Positions 47,560-59,433 of a DNA stretch of 64,000 nucleotides are shown here, piece by piece. The position numbers were made by a program, and so were the translations under genes. Each line of letters begins with the position of its first letter. Positions within the stretch are counted from its first letter, which is position 1. The notes under the pieces were generated by a model, which ran no database searches, was not told where the DNA came from, and worked only from the letters and a program-made list of their open reading frames with translations. This stretch comes from Rostratula benghalensis. Lineage: Eukaryota; Chordata; Aves; Charadriiformes; Rostratulidae. Location of the stretch: positions 62,001 to 126,000 of the forward strand of contig VXAI01000658.1 of NCBI GenBank assembly GCA_013399305.1, in the 5' to 3' direction.

Positions 47560-47915
47560 TGCAGATTTTAACAGAGGATCCTTCCAGTATGTAAAGGGGC
47601 TCTACAGGAAAAATGGAGAAGGACTTTTTAACAGGGAGTAGAGGGATCAGATGAGACCTAATGGTTCTAAACTGAAAAATGGGAGATTTAGATTAGATAT
47701 TAGTAAGAAATTTTTCATTCTGAGTGTGGTGAGACACTGAAACAGGTTGTCCAGAGAAGCTGTGGCTGCCCCATCCCCGGAGGGCTTCAAGGCCAGGTTG
47801 GATCGTGCTTTGAGCAACCTGGTCTGGTGGGACGTGTCCCTGCCCAGCTCAGGGGGGACTGGAACAAGGTAATCTTTAAAGTCCCTTCCAACGCAAACCA
47901 TTCTGATTCCATGAT
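47560..47915 (+). repeat. CR1 LINE 3' fragment
   Basis: Carries the terminal RT coding remnant and 3'UTR (GTGGTGAGACACTGAAACAG and CTTCCAACGCAAACCATTCT). Confidence 0.87.
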
Positions 47916-48779
47916 ACTTCACTGTGGAGCACAATTTCCCTACAAAAACTTTTCCTTAGTTTGTATCATCTGGGAGAGCTGCAGATTCTGTCCTCTTCTT
48001 AGATGCCACAGTCTTAATATTAGGCTGTACAAAAGCTCCCTGTTATGGATTTTCTTCTGCAAACAATGTTATTCTCCTGTTGTCTTAAGCTACATGTTCT
48101 GTATTAGATCAAATTTATATATTTGCAACTGTAAAACGAAAAGCCACTGCCAGTGGAAGGCAATCAGGAAGTCACAATGACAGGAAATAGAACAGAGGGG
48201 CTACAGGCTCTCTCCTCACTCAAACAAAATAATTAGACCTAGACAGATCCTAACAGGGGGAATGGTTCAAATAATAAATTCAGTACAATTGGTCTAGAAA
48301 TTTCAGAGCTGGATAGGGGTTGTGGGTCTGCACATGTATCTGCTTCTTCCAGCTGGACCTTATGGTCTAGAATAGCACTGCATTTCCCATTAACCTCCCT
48401 TCTCTAGAAAACAGCTGCCTAGCTGCCAAAATTCCTCACTGGGTACAAATACCTCTCTTCTCCCCAAGGGTGCATTCATGCACTTTGTTCTCTCTTCCTC
48501 TCTTATACCCGGATAGTCTAAACCAGCATAAGTTGCTTCTTGCCTTTCCATGCAGAAGGCAGCTAGAAACAGACAACTAAATAGTTTTCTCCACATAAAG
48601 TGAGGAAAACAGGCTGTACCCTCTTTGACTACAGTATGAGGTTGCATGGGCTGTCTTCAGCATCCATCCTTGGCATCATGACTCAGAAATATCATTTTGG
48701 CTAGCTATGACACAGCCCTCTTATTTCACATAGTCTGACCTGAAATAAAGTCTTAGGCCAGTTACAGGCCTGGCCACCG

Positions 48780-49675
48780 GAATAGTCCACTCCGGGGGAT
48801 TGTGTGCACAATCAGTAATTTCACAGACACCACCAAGGTGGGTGGCAGTGTGAACCTGCTGCAGGGTAGAAAGGAATTGCAGAGGGACCTGAACAGGTTG
48901 GATGGATGGGCTGAGGCCAGTGGTATGAGATTTAACAAGGCCAAAGGCTGGGTCCTGCACTTGGGGCACAACAAGCCCATGGAGACGAGCTGACCAGCAG
49001 AAAAAGACCCAGAGGTGTTGGTCGACAGCTGGCTCAATATGAGCCAGTACTCTGCTCAGGTGGCCAAGAATGCCAACAGCATCCTGGACTGTGTCAGGAT
49101 TAGTATGGTGAATAGGGCTAGGGAAGTACTGTACTGGGCACTGATGAGGCCCCACCTCAAGTGCTGTGTCCAGTTTTGGGCCCCTCACTACAGGAGGGAC
49201 ATTGAGGGGCTGGAGCATGTCTACAGAAGAGCAACAAAGCTGGTGAAGAGTGTGGAGCACAAATCTTCTGAGAAGTGGCTGAGAGAGCTTGGGGTGTTCA
49301 GCCTGGAGAGAAGGACCTACTCACTCTCTCCCTTCTCACACCCCCTAGCAAGGTCGGGGTCAGTCTCTTCTCCCAAGAAAAAGACGAAAAGACAATAAGA
49401 CAAGAGGAAATGGCCTCAAGTTGCAGCAGGGGAGGCTTAGAATGGATATTAGGAAGAATTTTTACACTGAAAGGGGTGTTAAATCTTGGAACAAGCTGCC
49501 TAGGGAATTGGTTGCTATACACACTGATGGTATTTAAAGGGCATCTAGAAGTGGTTCCTGAGTGGGCTGAGGAACATGGGTTAGTGATGGTTGCTGGTAG
49601 TTTGATGGTTGGACTCAATGATCTGGATGTTCCCTTCCAACCTGGGCAATTCTATGATTCTATGATTCAGGGATA
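48780..49675 (+). repeat. CR1 LINE 3' fragment, about 0.9 kb
   Basis: Encodes VGGSVNLLQGRKELQRDLNR and LMRPHLKCCVQFWAPHYRRD-type CR1 RT sequence and ends ATTCTATGATTCTATGATTC. Confidence 0.93.
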
Positions 49676-49679
49676 CTAA

Positions 49680-52150
49680 TTGTTCTCACTGTGGGTGAGT
49701 GATAAGACTAGGGTAAGAGTCTGATAAATGGGTATTCCTCCTTCTCATGATCTACAGAGCTGAAGACTTTGAACCATTTTCTCAAAGACACAGGTTTCTC
49801 TTTTTTGTTTTACTGAGACCTAGACAACAGAGACCTGGGTGACTGACATTTTAAGGGGATAGTGAGGACATAGATTTTCCCACATTGACTGCTGTCAGTT
49901 GTGCACAGTGAAGTCTGAAACCTCTGATGGTGGAGATATCACTCAGGTGATGAAAATGAGGGCACTAGTGTCCTGCACTGATGTGAATGGTAGTTTGAAA
50001 TAATAGAGTCTGATGTCTTTATCTGGCTGATAAATTTCTGTAAGAGTCAATGCTTTCCATCACTAGTCAGATTTTTGTAGATATTTCTTTTTGCCTGTGT
50101 AGTGTTGCAGGATTTCAATTCTGCCAAAGCTCTCAGGTACAGCCAAGGACTACTCAGGAAAATGTAATTCCTTGATTTCCACAGAGACACGGAATTGGTA
50201 CTCCCAGTCTGAGTCTTGCCTGAGAGACTGTGAAAAGGTGTGGAGTTCAAGATAAAAAGGCTCAGGCTGTCATCAGATTTTCAGGATAAAAAATACTAGT
50301 GAACAGCTCCTCTTGGTTTACATTATGGTGGTAGAACGCACTAAGTAAGCACTTCACTCATTTTGGATTTGCCATGCAAATTTCACTTGTCTTCTGCATA
50401 GGGTGAGGGTCATCTTCTAGGTTTCTTGCAGGGTCTGAGGGACTGAGCTGACAAAGCTTAATTAAACAGACCTTACTATGCACCTGTAGAAGCTGTCTTG
50501 AAGCCAGCAGTAACTCAGTCATCATGTGAAAAACTTTATTTCCCTTTCAGGATGTGGTTAACTTGTTTTTCAAAACAAGACGGAGTTAATCTTAAATGGT
50601 GTAACTTAGTCATAAATGTTGACCACAGCATCCTGCCTCTTGCTTGAGAGAAAGATGAGTTGGGAAATTTGTGTACTGGGGTCTTTTTGACTTTTAACCA
50701 AGGTGCTATGGAAACTATCACTCCATCAAAGCACCACATATTATTTCTAGTTGGCCTCTTCTTAGTACCAATGAGTGGAAAAACAGCATGTTTTCTTCTC
50801 TTCTGATATGTGTATTTTCCTTCATCATCCTCATATCAAGCTGCCTTTTAATTGATTTCTCCTTAGACATGTATCTGTTCTTGCTATGATGCAAAATATC
50901 TTTCTGGAGCCTCTTCAAAGTGATCTGAAGGATCAGACCTCATTTGAATCCCCTAAGTCTAGAATTCATGGCCCTACTGAAGCTTTATAACGTGCCAGAG
51001 TATTTCCACTTCCCTAAACAAAAGCTAGAAAGGAAAAATTCAGCCAACAGGATATCTAGGTTATCAAAGCTGTATTTCTAATCTCAGTGGTCATTGGGAC
51101 AGTTGGATTTCAGCAATCTCCATCCCAATTTCAGCACAAAAAGCACAGAAAAAAAACCACAGTATTTTGCTTTAGAAAAACTTTAATTTGGTCACTACAA
51201 CAGCAACTACTACTACAATGGATATGCTATACACTTTGCAAAGGAAATACAGGTTTAATAAAACATTATCTGGTTGAACTGAATCACTTCAGATCCAGCA
51301 CGGGTCTTCTCATCTACATCAGAAAATTATTGTTATTAAAGCTATCTAAAAAACATTAAGGCTATCAATAGCATCTACTGTGCATGAATTCTCTCAGGAG
51401 GGATGCACCAGTTCTACAGAGAGTAATGTAACATGCCTATAAAAGGTCTTTTAATGGGGTCAAATAGCTATAGTGAGGACTGGATTTTTCAAAACTATTG
51501 AAACAGGTTGGATACTTCCATGCAAAGCCTCGAAGAGTGGGAAAATCATTTCTATTTAGCAGTGGGAGGAGGAAAAATACAGTTCACAGAGAGAAAGAAA
51601 TATCAAAACCAGTTACAACTGCTAAATAAATGACCAGGCAAGATTCAAATGTTTCAAGGAGAAGGTGCTGTGTTGTGTTCTGGATGGTTCTTGTCAGCAG
51701 TCTTGACACTGGCTGTTCAACCCATTCTGCTGCTGGTACACACTTCCTCCTGCTATTTTTTCAGATTGCTGTTGACTTGCTTCCCCACTGTCTGGAAGAG
51801 CAAACTTTTTAAATGTTTTTTAATGCATTGAATGTAATTTGGCCTACATGCCACTGTGGGACAGTTGTCAGAGCAAGGCACCTAGACTTTCAAAACTTAA
51901 GCTGGACTCCCCTTTGTACCTCTTTGGATACCTCTTCTCTTCCTCCCTCTACTTCATATGTTTGTGTTTTGGGAGACTTACTTTTGACTCCTTATTTGAC
52001 TTGATTTTTCTCCAGGCTTTGTGCTTTGCCACTTGAAATAGTCATTGAGATATCTCTTTGGCACTTCTGGTAATCCTTGAGTCGCTCTGGCAAAGCAAGC
52101 TTGCTCCAAAAATTTGGGGACCAACCACCAAGAGCTGAGCTTTGTATATA
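49680..52150. other. spacer downstream of TRDC, no gene recognised
   Basis: AT-rich DNA without J motifs, repeat ends or coherent exons that I can see. Part of it may be TRDC 3'UTR. Confidence 0.4.
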
Positions 52151-52163
52151 GAAAAAGGCTTTT

Positions 52164-52175
52164 TTTATTTTTATT
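52164..52175 (-). terminator. TRDC: TRDC polyadenylation signals (candidate)
   Basis: Two AATAAA hexamers lie on the minus strand, at 52164-52169 and 52170-52175, about 250 bp after the TRDC stop. Since exon 3 has a donor just after the stop, a spliced 3'UTR exon further on is also possible. Confidence 0.45.
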
Positions 52176-52419
52176 TGTCATTTGAGAGGGAGAGAGGTAG
52201 TTGTTTTTCTGAGTTGTTGGGTTTGGGGTTTTTTGGGTTTTTTTTTAAGGGGTGTTGTCCTCATTGTTTTTTTTCCCCAGAAATTTACAAGTTATTCAAA
52301 GGAAACATGAGCAGATAAACAGGGATCATTTCTTATGGGGTTAGACATATACACAAAGACAGTCACTCCCAGCATATGCTTCCAGTATTTCTGCAGATCA
52401 AGTGATGTGCTTCCTTACC

Positions 52420-52538
52420 TCAGAAAAGAAACAACTTGATACTCATGAGTGTATTGAAGGCGATGCTTTTTGCCAGCAGGACTCTCAAACCCAACACAGC
52501 CATAGACAGCATGTTTGCTTTCTCCACTTTGGTATCTG
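52420..52538 (-). CDS. TRDC: TRDC exon 3, transmembrane segment and stop
   Basis: After acceptor TACCTCTAAG the exon reads DTKVEKANMLSMAVLGLR followed by VLLAKSIAFNTLMSIKLFLF and TGA (52420-52422). The VLGLR…LLAK…FN pattern, with Arg and Lys inside the membrane helix for CD3 pairing, is diagnostic of TCR-delta. The tail ends in the LFLF stretch as in mammals (LFFL). A GTAAGG donor begins one base after the TGA, as in genes with a separate 3'UTR exon. Confidence 0.95.
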
Positions 52539-52875
52539 CTTAGAGGTAGAGAGAATACAGGAGAGATCAGAGTCTAGATGTGGATATTATGACGTTGGCA
52601 GAAGCTGGGAAAAAACACAAATAATAGTTTCAGAGAAAGAAATAGCAGCAAAGGAAAAGATGATAGAAAAACACAGCAACAACAGGGGAGGAGGATGCCT
52701 TTCTAGACTGGATTTTGCTTCCTGTTGCATGCCTATTGGGAAACTGGCTATCCTGAAAAGCAGGTTGTGTTTGATGAATATGTTGCATTCTGATTCCTCT
52801 GCCCCAACAAAATAATTTTCCATGCATTTATCCCCAACATAGTATATAACTTCACAATCTATTTAGGTAACTAAC

Positions 52876-52935
52876 CTTGTACAGAGGTGTCAGTGGTGTT
52901 GCAAACCTTCTCTGTTCCTTGTTCTTCAGCCTCCT
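52876..52935 (-). CDS. TRDC: TRDC exon 2, connecting peptide with Cys
   Basis: The 60-nt exon has acceptor ATACAG and donor GTTAGT, and is in phase with exons 1 and 3. It reads E-EAEEQGTEKVCNTTDTSVQ. The single cysteine would make the interchain bond to TCR-gamma. NTT is a glycosylation sequon. Confidence 0.88.
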
Positions 52936-53520
52936 CTGTATCATGATAAAGAAAAGGCATTATAAACTGTATTCAGATTTTAAAAAGGAATAAAAAAAAT
53001 GTTCATATGACCCTTCCCATAGGAATATGTAGGCAGGACAGTCTGATGCTCAGATGATCAGCCACTAATTCTAACACTTATTTGTTGATGACAAAAACAA
53101 TTCCCTAAAACATAAAAAGTAATTTAGAAAAAAAAAAAAAAAAAACACCCACAAAAAACCCAAAACCCACCCCAAAATACACTACAACTTTAATTTTTTA
53201 TTGGTTTAGAAAGGCTATTTCAGGCCGCACTCTAGGAGGCCTGCTGCTCTGCAGTGAAGTATTTAGTTATAAGTGAACATACTTTTTTTACAAAAATATT
53301 GTCTTTTGTTTCCTCCCAAAAAAGTAACTCCAAGTTATTATACAGTTAGGATCATTTATTACAGATGTTTTAAATGTCTTTCAGCTCTACCCATTTAAGT
53401 ACCACGTATCTTTCCTATTTCAGATGATTACCCACAGCGATGCTTGCTGGCAGGAGAAATAGCAAGTGCCGGAAGACACCACCTCCGGAACTAAGTTGTA
53501 GCTGTACCACAAAATTGTAC

Positions 53521-53802
53521 CTGACAGTTCAGTGCTATCTGTAATAGTCTTGCTGTCAAATCTGGCTGTGCAGTTCACCTCTTGGTCTTTTGACACATTG
53601 ACCACCTTAATAGTATCGTACAAGCCCTCAGATGTCAAAATGGATGTAGTCTGTTCATATACAACCATATCGGAGGACATGTTCAAGGTGATGCTCTTTG
53701 TATGGAAATTCCTTGCCAAACAAGCTGCTTTTCCAGTGCTGCCATCTTTCCGTTTCTTTGATTTCATCACAATGACTTCTGGGTTAGAACTTTTGAGATC
53801 AT
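53521..53802 (-). CDS. TRDC: TRDC exon 1, immunoglobulin-like constant domain
   Basis: The exon starts two bases into a codon after a T-rich acceptor and encodes DLKSSNPEVIVMKSKKRKDG…, with domain cysteines in AACLARNF and EVNCTARF. Length is 282 nt (93 codons plus split bases), equal to the usual C-delta size. It ends STELS plus one base before GTACAA, in phase with exon 2. Sequons include NMSS, NVSK and NCTA. It is the constant part of the gamma-delta T-cell receptor delta chain and is spliced from the four TRDJ upstream. Confidence 0.95.
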
Positions 53803-54600
53803 CTGGAAAAAAAAAAAACAAAACAAAAAAAACCCCCAAAAACCCCCACATTATTTGGGCATGATTTGATTTTATTGCAAGCTTGCCTGAGTGCTAAGTC
53901 ACATAAAGTCCATATGTACTCCAGCTGTGACTAATTCCTAGCATTACCAATGACTAACTGACATTTTTGTCATTATTTCTTGCTGCTAATTCTAAAAGAT
54001 CAGATCAAAGACAGAAAGAATGTATTAGAGTAAGGTGCTTTGGGTTTTTTTTATAGGAGCATTAATTCTAAAGGATTCTAAGTTTCCTTTTGCCAAAGCT
54101 CATGCCTGTGAATTCTTTATTTTATAAGGGACCTGCAAATGAGAAGACAATTTTTATGCATACCACTTCAAGAGTTAAATTATTTTCTCAACAATTTAAT
54201 TCCAAAACCCAGCACTTTTATCAAGGAATGTCTTGCATATTCGTGAGACATGAGAGAATAACTGCTTTTCCTTTGCTCTCCCTCCCCAACCCCCTCAACT
54301 CCCCCCAACTCTTCTTCTGATGTGGCTAGATGTTCAAACCATAGCAAGAGTAGCTCTGTTGTGCAAGGTCACTACAGCAAATGGTATTGCGTGCAGAAAG
54401 AAAGTACTGCTGCTTGAGTAGAGGACAAGGTTGATCTTTTCCATAACAAGTGATCAGATAAGAAGGATTTTCATCTCTAAGATGGGAAAGTAGGACAGAA
54501 TCAATCAGAAATCTGTAAATTGCATATCTCCACTTCTCCTGTCTGATAAGGTCAAGAGCTTTCAATTGTGGGTGAGGTTTTCCCCACGAGATATTGTACA
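53803..54600 (-). other. TRDJ-TRDC intron; possible delta-enhancer position
   Basis: In mammals the delta enhancer lies in the intron between the J-delta cluster and C-delta. Here GATA-type motifs occur near 54457 (CAGATAAG) and 54541 (CTGATAAG). I do not see the typical adjacent RUNX-MYB pair, so the call is only positional. Confidence 0.2.
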
Positions 54601-54657
54601 TGGTGTAAAACATTCCAGCCCAGCCTGGAGGCAATGAAAACAGAACAGGATTGGTAC

Positions 54658-54714
54658 TTAGTTCAGCAAAAATTCTTGTGCCTGTTCCAAAAACTGTGAG
54701 CTTTCTCATCCATG
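54658..54714 (-). CDS. TRDJ segment nearest TRDC (MRKLTVFGTGTRIFAEL)
   Basis: FGTG motif and donor GTACCA, in phase. The 5' RSS is weak: on the minus strand the nonamer is GGTTTGGGA, with a 12-bp spacer and heptamer CACAGCA. It is the first J upstream of C-delta. Confidence 0.82.
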
Positions 54715-54759
54715 TGCTGTGCCATATTGTTATTCCCAAACCTCCAGGGACAGTTAATA

Positions 54760-54850
54760 TAATGGAGTTATATATAATATAAATTAGAATAAATTATATG
54801 ATAAAGAAATTAATAAATTATGTATAATATTATTTATAATAAATAAACAG
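54760..54850. repeat. AT-rich low-complexity tract
   Basis: About 90 bases are made of TATAATA/AATTA-type words with almost no G or C. Confidence 0.85.
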
Positions 54851-56250
54851 TTTTGAGGGGAAGAATACCCCAAAGTCTATGAACCTGGTGTCCATGGACA
54901 AATCTTCTTACAATCTTCCTTAGATTAGTGGTAATAACATTCAGTGGAAGTTCCTTAGGTCAAGATACCAACAAACACCAAGGTATGAAAAATGGGCCCT
55001 ACAACAGTAATTTTGAAAAAACTTAGAAGATGCTGACAAGGATTTGGTATCCTTGCTCTCTCATGCATCTTTCAGAAGACTTACTCTTCAGACGTATTTT
55101 TTCTGTTTTGAAATAATTTTAGAATTGAATTCCCAATTCCAAGCAACATATATGAATGATAAAGACTTGACAACTGCAAAAGCCTGAATTTCAAGTTACA
55201 TATATAGCAGCAGCCTTTGAGAATTTCTTGTAAGACACACAGGTAATGAAGCTTAATGATCGCTTAAACTTGAAGGGGATGTCTTTTCAGGAACCAGTTG
55301 GTCTCAAAATAATTCAGTAGCTAGAAAATCATTATGATACCACGATTTTTTTTTAAAAATGAAATATTTTTGTTTTCAGGTGGACAGACTAGGGTGATTA
55401 CACATACCAATTTCAGAACAAGATCAGCAACATGATTTATAATAAAAACATGAAACTGAAGGTAATAATCTAGTATGCTTCGTTATCCAAAAGGGCGTAG
55501 CTCAGGAAAGACTACGACACTTATCAAAGATATTTATGTGTCCAATTTGACAGGATCATCCTGATGGGTCTCTTTGCTACTGAGGGTTTTAGGCCTTGAA
55601 TTTTGCATGGGTTGGCTCTACTAATAAACCAGACACCACTCCACACTTGTCAACACCTACAGCAAAGAAATACCAAACAGGAATCAGACATCCACTGACT
55701 TCATTTGACCTATTCAGTTCAACTCAAACTCTGAACAATTTAGTAAGATTAAACTAGTACACAAATATTTCATAAGACTACATTTAATGCTTTTGTGTAT
55801 TGTCCTTCTCTACACTCAGTGCTGTCTTACTAACTCTGATAGAATAGAAATTCTTCGCAACTTATCAATGTCAATATCCACAGGAGCTTTAGTTCCCTTC
55901 ACTACTGTCCAAGCATGGCTTTGAAACCTAACAATTACAATGAAAAGCTTTTTAGGATGACTCCATAAATGGATAAATGTTAGGTCCAAAAAAAATAATT
56001 ATGGTAGCAGTGAGGACTTGCCTTTGTGAAGTCCAAATTTTTTGGCAACTCCCAAGAAGTGTAATCAGCATGTTTTTTACACTTAAATTATCTAATTGTG
56101 TACCAAAAGGTTAGGTATAGAAAGCCTGAAGTCTAATCAGTGACTTTAAAGCATGGAGGAGTGGCTGCCTGAATTTTAGGAGGAAAAAAAGGGAAAAAAG
56201 TGAAAAACCAAACAACAACTCAGAAGAGGTTAATACATAAAGAATACCTA
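54851..56250. other. J-delta intergenic DNA, no feature recognised
   Basis: No further J or D with RSS was found on the minus strand in this stretch. Confidence 0.45.
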
Positions 56251-56251
56251 C

Positions 56252-56304
56252 TTGGTTCCACGGTCAGTTGAGTCCCCTTCCCAAAGACAAGAGCAGCAGT
56301 TACT
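56252..56304 (-). CDS. TRDJ segment (TAALVFGKGTQLTVEP)
   Basis: FGKG motif, donor GTAGGT and RSS CACAGTT (56305-56311), 12 bp, TCAAAAAAG. It is in phase. Confidence 0.9.
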
Positions 56305-57737
56305 CACAGTTAAAATGTGTAATTCAAAAAAGGCTCATTTTACACACATTTCCTTTCCAGGTGCTGTAATATGGTTTTGACAGCCTGTCGGTCCTGTGCA
56401 TTCTTTGTTATCTAATAAGATCTTTAGTGGCTTTTCATGTTTTCTGATCTCCAGCATTCCCAAACAGCAAATATACTAGCGAGGTGCTTCTCTGGCATAG
56501 CTCACTGGGTAGAATCCTCAACAAGAACACATGTACACTGTGCAATTCTAGTTAATAAAGAATTATTTCTTTATCAGACCTCAGAAGCCTCAACTGAGTC
56601 CCACTGCTTTGCATTACCTGAAAATACATCCATGAATTCCTATCATTGCTTTTGGGAGGGATTTGTAGGTTATATTCTGACAGTAGCATTTTATTAGCAC
56701 AAGAAGTTGAACTTGTTTTTCTCTTTAATCTCATTAAATCTTATTAAACTATTTAATCTTATTAAATTCTTTAATGCTATTTGCTTTAGTTTTCTTAATG
56801 AAAATTTTATCTAAAATAAACAAAACCAAACCAACGCAAAAAGGTTCTCTGTCCTTAACTGAGCGAGTTATGCCTCAAGAGGAGAATATGCATTGTATAT
56901 CCTATATTGACTACTATAGTGACTACTAATGCATATTTTCTACATTTTGTGTTTGGGAATTCTCAAAAGATTCAAGTAATAAAGTAAGTGTCTTCTTAAC
57001 ATATTAAAATGCATATTAGTATCTCCTAAAGAAATCCAAATTTAGCAACAACAGGATCAGGTTGTACAAATTCTGGAAATTTTGGCTTCAATTTATTAAG
57101 TATTTCCACAGACACTGAGTGACTTAGATGCTTGAGGCCTATTATCTTTTCCTGTCAATCATAATCTTAAAGTCTGCGTATCTCTGAAAATCTCATCCTA
57201 TCTTTAGCTTCCAAAAGAGAAGTCATTGAACAGCATGTAAACTTCACTCAACTGAAATTTCATGTAATATTGCTTCAGGCTGTCAAAGAGTAGATAAGCA
57301 GGAAAACCAGAGAAAGAATGATTTAAAGCCTTTCAGGTTTGAGGAGAAGATGAAGCTAATACCTTTCTCTTGTCAAATAAATTGTTCAATAACCCAAATA
57401 GTGGGAAACTTGGTGAAGTAGTTTTAGAAATTTGAGTAATATACTGTAAAGGTTTACTTAAAGCAAAAATATCTTGGTGCAGTCAATGACTCACATGCTG
57501 CCTTCAGATGATCAGAAACAAATCTGTTCTTGTCAGGAACCAGCATGCTAAACTACTTTGAAAAAACATGAGACACTCTATGTGAGAAACAACAATATCA
57601 TATCAATATTTCTGCAAATGTCTGAAATGGCAATCCCATTGCTCAGTCTTCCACCTGCCAGCTCTTAGACTTTGTTTTGTTGGCTGCTTTTTTCTTGACA
57701 AATTCTACTATTCTCTATGGGATATTTTGTCTCTTTT

Positions 57738-57932
57738 NNNNNNNNNNNNNNNNNNNNNNNNNNNNNNNNNNNNNNNNNNNNNNNNNNNNNNNNNNNNNNN
57801 NNNNNNNNNNNNNNNNNNNNNNNNNNNNNNNNNNNNNNNNNNNNNNNNNNNNNNNNNNNNNNNNNNNNNNNNNNNNNNNNNNNNNNNNNNNNNNNNNNNN
57901 NNNNNNNNNNNNNNNNNNNNNNNNNNNNNNNN
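57738..57932. other. assembly gap (195 N)
   Basis: Unknown bases between two TRDJ segments. A J or D segment could be hidden in it. Confidence 1.
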
Positions 57933-58445
57933 GTCCCTTTGGAATTAGAGGCATAATTAAATTATTCCAAAATCTTCCCACGCAAGCTATCTTACAGACC
58001 TGGACAGCATCTAAGGAAGCCCCATGCCCTTCTGGACTGAGAGAGAGATGTGTTAGATATGTAAAATGACAAGGGACATTTTGCAGCACTTTAAAGACAT
58101 GCAGACATCTGAAAGCATTGTAACAAGTCAAATTAGGCAACTGCATGTTTAGGATAACATAGATCAACCTAACAAACTCCCCTGCTGCCCAAACATTCAC
58201 AGTCCCACAGAAAAGCTTTGGTGACGTCCACCTTTTGTACATCATGAAATTCCAAATGAAGATAGGAAGAACTAAGGCATGTTATAATCTTAGTCACCAC
58301 ATCTGTGATTTCAAAGCCTAGACAGCTTGGTAGCCAATTTTCATACATCCTAAGTGGTCTTGGATGTGAGGCAATTGTGCAACTTTAAGCCCAAGGATAT
58401 TTAACCTCTTTCCTCCTCTGTTTCCAAGCCAGTGGAATTACTTGC

Positions 58446-58495
58446 CTGGTGACACTATGAGTGTGGCGCCAGTGTCAAAAATTAACTTCTCATAC
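58446..58495 (-). CDS. atypical TRDJ with FDTG core and GC donor
   Basis: Encodes WYEKLIFDTGATLIVSP plus one base. Asp replaces the first core Gly. The normal donor GT is GC, but the context AG-GCAAGT is the best known form of a GC-AG donor. The heptamer is degenerate (CCAGAGA) with a 12-bp spacer and nonamer TCTCAAAAC. It may be a pseudogene or a rarely used segment. Confidence 0.6.
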
Positions 58496-58931
58496 CAGAG
58501 AGCTTAAGATGTGTCTCAAAACTTTTCTCCAGGTCTTAACTGCCAACTCTTCACTGAGCTGTGCCTTCCTGCTCAAAATGAGGCAGTGAAAATCCACTGG
58601 AGGACAGGACTCTTCACAGTATTTGGGCACAAGCGCTATCCAGATTGGTAATCAATTATAACATGTTAAGTAGTCCACACCAAGTGTACAGGGATCATGG
58701 AGTAATGGTGATATATATAGATATCCCAGTTGTTCCTGTGAAGCCTTCCTAAACAGACACAGCTGAGGATTTAGCTTGAAACCCTGGCTGGTGAGAGGTC
58801 ACTCTAGGGATTATTGCAGCAGAAAATTCTTACAGTGAACCCAAACCATTAGATTCCTTTGTCCTCCCCCTCCACCCCCCTCCCCCCCTTAATTGTAAAA
58901 TGATTTGTAGAAATAAAATAATGGTACTTAC

Positions 58932-58983
58932 TTGGTTCAACTGTGAGAGTGGTCCCACTTCCAAATATAAGCTTATCTGTCCT
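58932..58983 (-). CDS. TRDJ segment nearest TRDD (RTDKLIFGSGTTLTVEP)
   Basis: FGSG motif, donor GTAAGT and RSS CACACCG (58984-58990), 12 bp, CTAAAAAAT. It lies about 370 bp from the D segment. Confidence 0.92.
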
Positions 58984-59349
58984 CACACCGGTAATACTTA
59001 TTCTAAAAAATAACTCCTTCCTCCTGGTATTAAAATGTGTTGTAAAAACAGGAGATGAAAATGCAGGTATTTCTTCTAATAATACACAGGTACAGCCCCA
59101 TAAGGATACCCAGAACCACATTTTCTTCCAAAACTGGAAATGGAAAAACAACAATTGAATAGCTCAAGAATTTCAAAACACTTGAGTGAGTACAAAACTT
59201 CCAAGTTCTTCTGTGTTTTAGAAATCCTGTGAGCTCTGTCTTTACAGAATAAATAGAAATATGAAAATAATGTTCTATTTGTCTCCTTAATCCTTTCAGC
59301 AACCTACTGCCTTTATTCTCCAAAATATATTGCCTTTTTTCCTTCTTTG

Positions 59350-59388
59350 GGTTTTTGTACAGGGCCCTATCTTGTTTATATCATTGTG
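59350..59388 (-). promoter_or_regulatory. 23-RSS on the 3' side of TRDD
   Basis: On the plus strand this is nonamer GGTTTTTGT (59350-59358), a 23-bp spacer and heptamer CATTGTG (59382-59388). On the minus strand it is CACAATG-23-ACAAAAACC, so it pairs with the 12-RSS of TRDJ segments. Confidence 0.93.
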
Positions 59389-59405
59389 GTACTCCAGTCC
59401 CCAAG
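59389..59405 (-). CDS. TRDD diversity segment, 17 bp
   Basis: The minus-strand coding sequence is CTTGGGGACTGGAGTAC. It can be read in all three frames without a stop (LGDWS, WGLEY or GTGV). It is bordered by RSSs of exactly 23 and 12 bp, which fixes its limits. It supplies the central part of CDR3 in delta chains. No second D is seen in the window, though one could lie in the gap at 57738-57932 or beyond 64000. Confidence 0.93.
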
Positions 59406-59433
59406 CACAGTGATATATTTCATTACAAAAACT
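59406..59433 (-). promoter_or_regulatory. 12-RSS on the 5' side of TRDD
   Basis: On the plus strand the consensus heptamer CACAGTG (59406-59412) is followed by a 12-bp spacer and nonamer ACAAAAACT (59425-59433). It would pair with 23-RSS of V-delta segments located past the window end. Confidence 0.95.

Noticed and set aside
53408..53520. Continuation of the TRDC exon 1 reading frame past 53521
   Set aside because: The frame stays open for some codons, but the in-phase donor at 53519-53520 gives the usual 93-codon domain and joins exon 2 correctly.
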